Positions 1-5,671 of a stretch of DNA of 7,207 nucleotides are shown piece after piece. How positions within the stretch are numbered: position 1 is the stretch's first letter; every line of letters begins with the position of its first letter. The position numbers and the translations under genes were made by a program. The DNA comes from CAZMCT01 sp964564785 (GTDB taxonomy: Bacteria; Planctomycetota; Phycisphaerae; UBA1845; Fen-1342), in assembly GCA_964564785.1 (NCBI GenBank), contig CAZMCT010000155.1, positions 1-7,207 on the forward strand. Direction: 5' to 3'. A model generated the notes under the pieces. It searched no databases. It saw only the letters and a list, made by a program, of their open reading frames with translations, and was not told the DNA's origin.

Positions 1-814
1 TCCCCGGCCGCCGACCGGGCTGATTCCCCCCTGCCGGCGGTCCGCCGGGGGCCGGCCGCCTCGGCCCGGCCGGGGGCGCACCGCCGGCCGCGTCGCGGAG
101 CATGTCGGCCAGCTCATCGGGCGAGGCCCCGCCCAGTTCATCGATCAGGCCGGACAGCTCGCCGAATTGGCCCGCGTCGGCCGGCAGCCCGCCCGCCGCG
201 AGCTGCGACAGCAGCGGGAGCACCAGCGGCAGGAGCTGAGCCAGCGTTTCCTCGTCGAGCAGGGCGATGAGCTGCTGGATGTTGACCGCGTGCGGGTCGA
301 AGTCGGCGATCGGCACGACCTGCCGGAGCTGCTCGATCATGTCCTCGCTCAGGCCGCTGTCGGCCGCGAGGTCGATCGTGCCAGGCGGCGCTTTGAGCAT
401 GCCGAGGCGGCGCACGACGTCGGCGCCTTCCAACACGTCGGGCCGGCCTGCGTCGCGCTGATGCAGCACTTCGATGACGAGCAGTTGCAGACCGTTCTCG
501 TCTTCCCGGTACACCGGCTCGCGGACGATCCGCCAGAACCAGCCGGCGGGCATCGGGAATCGGCGGCGGGCCTGCTCGTCGGTCAGCAGGGTCGAATCGA
601 GTTCCTCGTAGTCCGCGATGAGCTGCTGCACATCCGGATCGAGCTCGACGAACGCCAGAATGCGATCCGCCAGCAGCGAAGCCTCGAACTGCTCCTCCGA
701 ATAGCGCGTCAGGTTCAGCCCGCCCACGAGCTGCCCGCCCAGCAGGCCCATCGCCCCCACCAGGATGGCCAGGGCCACGACCACTTCGAGCAACAGGGCG
801 GCCCGCTTCTTCAC
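1..814 (-). CDS. GspI-like minor pseudopilin with long C-terminal extension (partial, cut by left edge)
   Basis: Reading the minus strand from the GTG at 814-812 gives 271 open codons to the window edge, with no stop. The N-terminus MKKRAALLLEVVVALAIL is a class III prepilin leader: short basic head, Glu10 at +5 and a hydrophobic helix, so prepilin peptidase should cut between Ala5 and Ala6. The usual Gly at -1 and Phe at +1 are both Ala here. Residues about 6-145 look like a minor pseudopilin that would help form the periplasmic pseudopilus tip; GspI is assigned mainly by gene order after gspG and gspH. Residues 146-240 are an unexpected leucine-rich helical stretch, and 241-271 are Pro/Gly/Arg-rich and continue off the window. 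The start is supported by GGAGG (826-822), 7 nt upstream, and by a 4-bp GTGA overlap with the preceding gene, which implies translational coupling. Pseudopilin class is solid; the I subtype is less certain. Confidence 0.8.
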   Translation of the reverse strand, partial: MKKRAALLLEVVVALAILVGAMGLLGGQLVGGLNLTRYSEEQFEASLLADRILAFVELDPDVQQLIADYEELDSTLLTDEQARRRFPMPAGWFWRIVREPVYREDENGLQLLVIEVLHQRDAGRPDVLEGADVVRRLGMLKAPPGTIDLAADSGLSEDMIEQLRQVVPIADFDPHAVNIQQLIALLDEETLAQLLPLVLPLLSQLAAGGLPADAGQFGELSGLIDELGGASPDELADMLRDAAGGAPPAGPRRPAPGGPPAGGNQPGRRPG

Positions 815-1506
815 CGGAAGTCCTCCGGGTCGAACTCGTCGTCCGGATCCTCCTCCGGGTCGAGCGGCTCCGGCACGCGCAGCTCGTCCCGACTGATCTT
901 CGGCCAATCGCCGACCGTCACGCGGCCCAGCCGCCCGTCGATCGTGACCAGCAGGGCGAAGCCGTCGCGGTCACGCAGGATGCAGCGCAGCGACGGACTC
1001 GTGCCGTCCGGCTCGAAGTCGAGCGCCAGCGGCGGGTCCAGTTCCTCCACCGGGACCAGCTCGAACTCGAGCTCCGGGAACTCGAGCTTCTCGTCAATGA
1101 TGCGGATCGGCGGGGGCCCTTCCGGCAGAAGCTGGACGGATTCGACCCAGACATCCTCGAACAGCGCCACGTGCGACGCGACCCAGTCCGCCCGCGGCGC
1201 GGCGTATAGATGCGGCGCCCGAACCGGGTGCGCCTGACGCTGGACGCGCAACGTCCCGTCGCGCCGGATCTTCAGCCGATACCGCACGCCCTGGTTCATC
1301 GCCTCCGCCCGGCACATCGCCACCAGCGCCCGCACCCGCCGCCCCGATTCCAGCAAACGCTCGCCCTGGGCCGCTCCCCCGAGGCTCGGCCACGCGAACG
1401 CCACCACCGCGCTCAACAGCGCGATCACCAACAGCATCTCGAGCAGGGTGAAGGCGCGGCCGCAGCGGCGCGCAGCGCGAGACGAAGCTGACGGCTCGGC
1501 GGGCAT
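811..1506 (-). CDS. GspH-like minor pseudopilin
   Basis: The 231-residue protein starts with a basic leader and the prepilin motif GRAFTLLEMLLVIALLSAVV. Cleavage is expected between Ala18 and Phe19, with Glu23 at +5, so the mature protein begins with the conserved pseudopilin helix that sits in the inner membrane before assembly. GspH proteins are minor components of the type II secretion pseudopilus. The body (about 50-215) is a beta-rich globular domain; VTIDGRLGRV near 185-195 resembles the end of GspH domains. The C-terminus is a strongly acidic Asp/Pro/Glu tail (about residues 213-231, including DPEEDPDDEFDPEDFR). The ATG lies 13 bp after the gspG stop with only a weak ribosome binding site, and the gene overlaps the next pseudopilin by 4 bp, so translation is probably coupled. 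The -1 residue is Ala instead of the usual Gly. A type IV pilus minor pilin (FimT-like) is the main alternative. Confidence 0.85.
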   Translation of the reverse strand: MPAEPSASSRAARRCGRAFTLLEMLLVIALLSAVVAFAWPSLGGAAQGERLLESGRRVRALVAMCRAEAMNQGVRYRLKIRRDGTLRVQRQAHPVRAPHLYAAPRADWVASHVALFEDVWVESVQLLPEGPPPIRIIDEKLEFPELEFELVPVEELDPPLALDFEPDGTSPSLRCILRDRDGFALLVTIDGRLGRVTVGDWPKISRDELRVPEPLDPEEDPDDEFDPEDFR

Positions 1507-1519
1507 CGGCGGGCAGCGC

Positions 1520-1969
1520 TCAGGTCCGCCGCCAGTTGGTGATGTCGTCGTCGGTGCCTTCTTGGCGGTCGGGCCCGGCGCTCGAGAGATCGTAGGTCTC
1601 CTCGTTGAAGTTCCCGGGGCACTTGTAGATGTATTCCGTGCCCCACGGGTCCTTCAGCTTCTCGGCCTGCGTGATGTACGGGCCGCGCCACTTCTTGCCG
1701 ACCTCCTCGTCGCTCGGCCGCTCGACCAGCGCCATCAGCCCGCCCTCGTCTTCGCTCGGGTAGTGGCCGACGTTGAGCCGGTAATTGTCCAGCGCGCCGC
1801 TGAATCCCGATTCGACCGCCGCGCGCGTCAGGTCCTCCTCGGCCCCGCGCTGCGCACCGAAGTAGAACCGCGCTCCGAACCCCACCAGCAGCCCGATGAT
1901 GACGATCACCATCAGCACTTCCAGCAGTGTGAAGCCGCGCGCCGTTCGCCTGTTCCTCTGGGTCGCCAT
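1520..1969 (-). CDS. gspG: Type II secretion system major pseudopilin GspG
   Basis: This 149-residue protein is close to the usual GspG length. The leader ends with the canonical prepilin site RG|FTLLEVLMVIVIIGLLVG (cleavage between Gly12 and Phe13, Glu17 at +5), followed by the N-terminal membrane helix. The globular part has the GspG hallmarks: an alpha segment with LDNYRLNVGHYPSEDEGG, then KWRGPYI, KDPWGTEYIYKCPG, and a C-terminal calcium-loop region DLSSAGPDRQEGTDDDITNW. GspG subunits polymerise into the periplasmic pseudopilus that pushes substrates through the outer-membrane secretin. An AAGGAG ribosome binding site (1984-1979) lies 9 nt before the ATG. It is the second gene of the cluster, 46 bp after gspF. 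The motifs are complete and nothing looks degraded. Confidence 0.95.
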   Translation of the reverse strand: MATQRNRRTARGFTLLEVLMVIVIIGLLVGFGARFYFGAQRGAEEDLTRAAVESGFSGALDNYRLNVGHYPSEDEGGLMALVERPSDEEVGKKWRGPYITQAEKLKDPWGTEYIYKCPGNFNEETYDLSSAGPDRQEGTDDDITNWRRT

Positions 1970-2015
1970 GTCCGTGCTCTCCTTGGCCGTCGCCGGCCCG
2001 CGCTCGCCGCGAGCC

Positions 2016-3224
2016 CTAACGGTTGAATCCCGAGGTCGCCATCTTCATGATCGGCACCAGCAGCGCGATCGCGATGAACGCGATCACGACGCCCATCACC
2101 ATCAACAGCAGCGGCTCCAGCATCCGCATCGTGAAGTCGATCTGCCGTGCCGTCCGCTCCTCCTGCGTGTTCGCGATCTCCACCAGCACCTTGTCCAGAC
2201 TGTTGCTCTCCTCCGCCACCGCGATCATGTCCACGATCATCGGCGGAATCACCTTGCTCGTGCCCAACGGCCGCGCCAGCGACTCGCCCTTCCGCACGCT
2301 CTCGGCCGCGTCGTCGATCGCTTCCGACAGTACCGCGTTCCCGGTCGAGTCCTTCGAGATCTTCAGCGCCTGTAGAATCGGAATCCCGTTCGCCAGCATC
2401 GTCCCGAACACGCGGCAGAAGCGACAGATCGCCACCATCGTATAGATCTTGCCGAAGCCCGGCAGCTTGAGCTGCACCGCCGACCACTGCGCCCGTCCCA
2501 ACGCGCTGCGAAAGTAGCTCGCCACCGCGACGATCACCACCGCCGCCGCACCCAGCATCAGCAACCCGTGATCCCGCACCAGGTCGCTGATCCCGAACAC
2601 CATCCGCGTGGCCCAGATCAGCTCCTGGTTCTCCAGCAGCGGGCGGATTTTCGGCACGACCATTCCCATGATGAACGATACCGCTCCGACCGCCCCGCAC
2701 AGCAGCACGCTCGGGTAGATCAGCGCGCCGATCAACTTGTTCCGCAACGCATCCTGACGTGCTACGAACTCGCTCAGCCGCGCCAGCACATCCTCCAGAA
2801 AACCGCCCTTCTCCCCCGCCCGCACCATCGCCGCGTGCAGCTCGGGAAACGCGTACGGGTGCTTCTTCATCGCATCCGCCAGCGCGTCGCCCCCCGACAC
2901 GTCGTCCCGTACCTCGCGCAGCACCCGCGATAGCGCCTTCGACGACGACTGCTGCCCCAGCACCTCCAGCGCCCGCAGGATCGGCACCCCCGCCCGCAGC
3001 AGGTCCGCGAGCTGCTCGTACATCTGCCCCACCCGCGACAGGCTCACCCGCCGCGTCCGCCCGGTCAGCAGCGACCGCGGCTGCGTGTCCTGCTCCTCCA
3101 GCTCCACCGGCAGCAGCGACCGCTCGTCCAGTACCCGCGCCGCCGCCAGCGCGCTCTCCGCCAGCAGCGTCCCACGCACCTGTTCACCCGCGCTGTTGCG
3201 CGCCTTGTAGACAAAAGTCGGCAT
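2016..3224 (-). CDS. gspF: Type II secretion system inner-membrane platform protein GspF
   Basis: The 402-residue length is typical of GspF/PilC. The N-terminus MPTFVYKARNSAGEQVRGTL is the usual cytoplasmic start. Two T2SSF domains follow, at about 62-185 and 267-387. Each has the repeated signatures: LLRAGVPILRALE (75-87) and MLANGIPILQALKIS (276-290), then RAGEKGGFLEDVLARLSEF (135-153) and AEESNSLDKVLVEIA (337-351). Three membrane helices lie at about 166-190, 219-237 and 369-393. GspF is the inner-membrane platform that links the assembly ATPase to pseudopilin incorporation. It is the first gene of this cluster, facing a 224-bp divergent region, and no gspE gene precedes it; the ATPase must be elsewhere or beyond the left edge. 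The ribosome binding site is weak (GAG, 4-6 nt from the ATG). PilC of a type IV pilus is the alternative, but the adjacent GspG favours type II secretion. Confidence 0.95.
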   Translation of the reverse strand: MPTFVYKARNSAGEQVRGTLLAESALAAARVLDERSLLPVELEEQDTQPRSLLTGRTRRVSLSRVGQMYEQLADLLRAGVPILRALEVLGQQSSSKALSRVLREVRDDVSGGDALADAMKKHPYAFPELHAAMVRAGEKGGFLEDVLARLSEFVARQDALRNKLIGALIYPSVLLCGAVGAVSFIMGMVVPKIRPLLENQELIWATRMVFGISDLVRDHGLLMLGAAAVVIVAVASYFRSALGRAQWSAVQLKLPGFGKIYTMVAICRFCRVFGTMLANGIPILQALKISKDSTGNAVLSEAIDDAAESVRKGESLARPLGTSKVIPPMIVDMIAVAEESNSLDKVLVEIANTQEERTARQIDFTMRMLEPLLLMVMGVVIAFIAIALLVPIMKMATSGFNR

Positions 3225-3448
3225 CGTGCTCTCGTGCGCGGCCTCAGAATCGACGCAAGGTTCTCCGTCGCCGTAGCTTATACCCGCTGTCCCGGCCGCG
3301 GATGCAGCGGCCTCTCCACCCGCAGGATGTTATCGGCCGACGCCGTCCACGCCGCCGAACTCCCGCACCGCCGACCGCACCGCTTGTGCCGCAGCGCCGC
3401 CACGGTAGATTATGCGGCAGGAATAAGTCGTTGGGAAGGCAGACACTT
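3225..3448. promoter_or_regulatory. Divergent intergenic region between gspF and the helicase gene
   Basis: These 224 bp separate two genes transcribed away from each other, so they should contain both promoters. For the helicase (plus strand), TTGTGC at 3384-3389 and TAGATT at 3406-3411 are spaced by 16 bp; the overlapping GATTAT at 3408-3413 gives an 18-bp spacer. The ribosome binding site GGGAAGG (3433-3439) lies 9 nt before the ATG. For gspF (minus strand), TATAAG (3282-3277) is a possible -10 box without a convincing -35 partner. These are the few AT-rich islands in a very GC-rich spacer, which is the main argument for them. No open frame here looks coding. Confidence 0.4.
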
Positions 3449-4858
3449 ATGGGACCCAAGCGGGCGCCCGCACCCCGGCCGACAAAACCGGCTCACATAC
3501 ACGTTCACGCTCCCCCCCCCACAACCAACGCCGAATCCCGCAGTCCACACACCTGCGGGTCCTGGGACACGCTCGGCCTCGGACCGGCCACCCTTGCGGC
3601 CGTCCGCCGCGTCGGCTTCGCCCACCCCTCCGACATCCAGCGCGAGCTGATCCCGCGAGCCCTCGCCGGCCGCGACGTCCTCGGCCAGGCCCGCACCGGC
3701 ACCGGCAAGACGGCCGCGTTCACCCTCCCAATGCTGGAGCGGCTCGAGCGCGGCGTACCCGTTCAGGGCCTGGTGCTTGTCCCGACCCGCGAGCTGGCCG
3801 TGCAGGTCGACGAGCACATCCGCCTGCTCGCCCGCGAGAGCGGTCTGAAGACGATCGCCATCCTCGGTGGCCGCGGCATCAAGCAGCAGGTCGGCGCCCT
3901 GCGCGGCGACCAGCCCGAGATCGCGATCGGCACACCCGGCCGCGTGCTCGACCTGATGCGGCGCAAGGATTTGCTGCTCGACCGCGTCCGCGTGGCCGTG
4001 CTCGACGAGGTCGACCGGATGCTCGACATCGGCTTCCGCGACGACATCCGCCGCATCTTGCGGACCATCGAGCATCCGCACCAGACGATCTTCGTCTCCG
4101 CCACGCTGGACGAGGAGATTCAGAAGCTGGCCCGCTCATTCATGCACGAGCCGATCGAGGTGAACGTCTCGCGCGACATGCTCACGGTCGAGAACGTGCT
4201 CCAGAGCTTCGTGACCGTACACGCGGAGGACAAGTTTCCCACGCTCGTCGGCCTGCTCAAGCACGAGGCCCCCACACTCGCCATCGTCTTCACCAATACC
4301 AAGCACAAGGCCCGCCGCGTCGCCAGCGCGCTCAAACGCGAGGGCATCGAGTGCCGCGAGATTCACGGCGACCTGGTGCAGGAACGCCGCGAACGCGTGA
4401 TGAAGGCCTTTCGCACCCAGCGCACAAAGGTGCTGGTCGCGACCGACCTCGCCTCGCGCGGCCTCGACGTCATGGACATCTCGCACATCATCAATTACGA
4501 CCTGCCCACCGACCCCGCCGGCTACGTGCACCGCATCGGCCGCACCGCCCGCATGGGCCGCGCCGGCCGGGCCATCAGCTTCGTCACCCGCGAAGAGGGC
4601 AAGACCCTCACCGAGATCGAGAAGCTCATCAACAAGGAGCTGCCGCGCTTCGACCCGCCCTGGCTCGTCCAGCGCCCGCCCACGCCCGAGGAACTGCGCC
4701 AGGAGGCCGCCCGTCAGGCCGCGGCCGAAACGCCCGAAGCCGTCCCGCGCCGCCTGACCGACCCACGCTTCCGCGACGAGGTCCTCGACGCCCTGGGCTT
4801 CAAGCCCGTGAAACGCACGCTCGGCAGCCGCTTCCGCACCGCCCGCCGCCGGCGCTAG
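3449..4858 (+). CDS. DEAD-box ATP-dependent RNA helicase (motif II DEVD)
   Basis: The 469-residue protein has the helicase core motifs in order: Q-motif region with Trp39 and Gln64, motif I ARTGTGKT (81-88), Ia PTRELA (112-117), Ib TPGR, motif II DEVD (186-189, in place of DEAD), III SAT (217-219), IV region AIVFTNT, V ATDLASRGLD (331-340) and VI HRIGRTARMGR (361-371). Such enzymes use ATP to unwind short RNA duplexes during ribosome assembly, RNA decay or cold adaptation; which role applies here cannot be told. Residues 1-38 are a low-complexity Pro/His/Thr leader, and the C-terminus is basic (RFRTARRRR), a likely RNA-binding tail. The ATG at 3449 is chosen because it has GGGAAGG 9 nt upstream. 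The frame stays open further upstream to 2759, but only because it runs antisense to gspF. The leader contains a run of nine C (3512-3520). It looks like a single-gene unit, divergent from gspF. Confidence 0.95.
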   Translation: MGPKRAPAPRPTKPAHIHVHAPPPTTNAESRSPHTCGSWDTLGLGPATLAAVRRVGFAHPSDIQRELIPRALAGRDVLGQARTGTGKTAAFTLPMLERLERGVPVQGLVLVPTRELAVQVDEHIRLLARESGLKTIAILGGRGIKQQVGALRGDQPEIAIGTPGRVLDLMRRKDLLLDRVRVAVLDEVDRMLDIGFRDDIRRILRTIEHPHQTIFVSATLDEEIQKLARSFMHEPIEVNVSRDMLTVENVLQSFVTVHAEDKFPTLVGLLKHEAPTLAIVFTNTKHKARRVASALKREGIECREIHGDLVQERRERVMKAFRTQRTKVLVATDLASRGLDVMDISHIINYDLPTDPAGYVHRIGRTARMGRAGRAISFVTREEGKTLTEIEKLINKELPRFDPPWLVQRPPTPEELRQEAARQAAAETPEAVPRRLTDPRFRDEVLDALGFKPVKRTLGSRFRTARRRR

Positions 4859-4880
4859 GCCCACTTCTCCTCCGTTTACC

Positions 4881-4913
4881 GCAGAGACGCAGAGAGCGCA
4901 AAGGGCCGCAGAG
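4881..4913. repeat. Short GCAGAG-type repeat array
   Basis: Just after the helicase stop, GCAGAG occurs at 4881-4886, 4889-4894 and 4908-4913, with a degenerate copy GCGCAAAG at 4896-4903, giving an 8-10 bp period. Strings of this kind (CGCAGAGACGCAGAG) recur between genes in many high-GC bacterial genomes; that comparison is from memory and was not searched. No function is visible. Confidence 0.55.
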
Positions 4914-4922
4914 CAGACCAGA

Positions 4923-4966
4923 GAACTTGTGGCGTGCGAGGCGGGAACTTGTAGCGCGCGAGTCGG
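4923..4966. repeat. 22-bp imperfect tandem duplication
   Basis: Two directly adjacent 22-bp units (4923-4944 and 4945-4966) both begin GAACTTGT and end in CGG, and match at 19 of 22 positions; the differences are at unit positions 9, 13 and 19. The array has no convincing coding context and lies between the GCAGAG array and the hairpin cluster. Confidence 0.75.
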
Positions 4967-4985
4967 GCGGTAATGGACGCACGTC

Positions 4986-5081
4986 GGGCTGACCAGAGTC
5001 CCGGAGGGACGCTTGAGTTCAGCCCAGCACGCAGTGCTGGGATCCGGCCGCCCGCCCGCACTTCCGAGTCCCGTCAGGGAC
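4986..5081. repeat. REP/BIME-like cluster of three hairpins
   Basis: Three perfect hairpins follow one another. GTCCC/GGGAC has a 3-nt GGA loop (4998-5010). CCCAGCAC/GTGCTGGG has an 8-bp stem and a 3-nt loop (5023-5041). A second GTCCC/GGGAC has a GTCA loop (5068-5081). In addition, GGGCTGA (4986-4992) can pair with TCAGCCC (5019-5025) to enclose the first hairpin, which would compete with the second. The GTCCC..GGGAC plus AGCCCAGC..GCTGGG combination resembles interspersed palindromic repeats of planctomycetes and acidobacteria (recollection, not searched). The cluster sits between convergent genes and could also stop transcription, but no T-tract follows, so it is not a classic intrinsic terminator. 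Confidence 0.6.
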
Positions 5082-5140
5082 GGCCGAGGCGCCAGCCCCA
5101 CGTTCGCCCTGCGCGTTCACGAGAAGCGCCCACGACAACG

Positions 5141-5575
5141 TCACCGCCGTGTCCGGGGCCAGAAGATGAAATCCCCATCCTCCGCCACCAACGCCGGTCG
5201 AGCCTCCCCGCCATCATCGCGCGCGTTCTTGCCCACCGTGTACAGCAGAAACGAATCGCCGTCCCGCCGGTATCGGAACGAATCCCCCGAGAAGGGGTCG
5301 ACCAGGAACGGCTTTCCACCGAGCTCCTCCAGGCGGTCGGGAAACCGCCCGTGCCGCACGCGGTACGCGAATGCCTCGACCACGGCCTGCCCCGCTCGCC
5401 GCTCGGTTTCGGACGCCGTCAGCGTGCTGTGAATCGACCGCAGTGGTCCGACGCAGGCCGGCAAGATGACGCCGTACTCTCCACGGGCCGCCGCCTCTGG
5501 CTCGACCGTCCCTTCCCTGACCTTCACCCATGAGCTGCTGCTCCCGTTCCGTGGGTCGCGCGTGTCCTTCCGCAT
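5141..5575 (-). CDS. Hypothetical protein resembling only the C-terminal domain of a larger planctomycete protein (possible 5'-truncated gene)
   Basis: This is a 144-codon frame. From about residue 33 it reads like a known planctomycete tail region: GVILPACVGPLRS, a helix ending YRVRHGRFPDRLEELG (71-86), VDPFSG (92-97), then FRYRRDGDSFLLYTVG and NARDDGG (to 123), ending GDFIFWPRTRR. A similar tyrosine/His-Gly-Arg-Tyr-Pro helix followed by DPFSG and YRR..VG..DDGG occurs at the C-terminus of longer planctomycete proteins and is loosely like the GspG globular domain. Function is unknown. Residues 1-32 look like unselected sequence. There is no prepilin leader, signal peptide or membrane helix, no good ribosome binding site, and an in-frame TGA lies two codons before the ATG. 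It may therefore be a remnant whose 5' part was lost. The inverted repeat at 5604 starts 28 bp upstream. An intact small cytoplasmic protein is not excluded. Confidence 0.55.
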   Translation of the reverse strand: MRKDTRDPRNGSSSSWVKVREGTVEPEAAARGEYGVILPACVGPLRSIHSTLTASETERRAGQAVVEAFAYRVRHGRFPDRLEELGGKPFLVDPFSGDSFRYRRDGDSFLLYTVGKNARDDGGEARPALVAEDGDFIFWPRTRR

Positions 5576-5603
5576 GTTTCACGCCGCGAAACGGCTCCGG
5601 TTG

Positions 5604-5630
5604 GCAGCAACGCTCATGAAGCTGGTGAAT
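5604..5630 (+). repeat. 27-bp inverted repeat, left copy
   Basis: The plus strand here begins GCAGCAACGCTC and ends AAGCTGGTGAAT. It is identical over all 27 bases to the reverse complement of 7167-7193. The match continues loosely inward after a gap: GATAATGCGGGCGA here against AATAATCCGGGCTGA in the other copy, with about 10 extra bases in this copy. It lies between the 144-codon gene and the beta-helix gene. Confidence 0.95.
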
Positions 5631-5671
5631 CATGTGGGATAATGCGGGCGAACAATCCGGGGCGCGGGCTG

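Noticed and set aside
167..1237. Long plus-strand open frame of 356 codons
   Set aside because: It lies antisense to two clear pseudopilin genes and its translation is compositionally biased (Arg/His/Gln, then Ser runs), with no recognisable domain.
2759..3448. In-frame upstream extension of the helicase, which would make a 699-residue protein
   Set aside because: It is antisense to gspF, is low-complexity Pro/Ala/Arg, and the ATG at 3449 has a good ribosome binding site. The open frame is a by-product of high GC.
4136..5101. Minus-strand open frame of 321 codons over the helicase end
   Set aside because: It mirrors the helicase codons (HDVEAARGEVGRDQH-type strings) and extends into the repeat region; it is a shadow of a well-supported gene.
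4859..5140. CRISPR array or integron attC in the repeat-rich spacer
   Set aside because: Repeats are adjacent or of different kinds, without regular spacers, and no cas or integrase gene is nearby.
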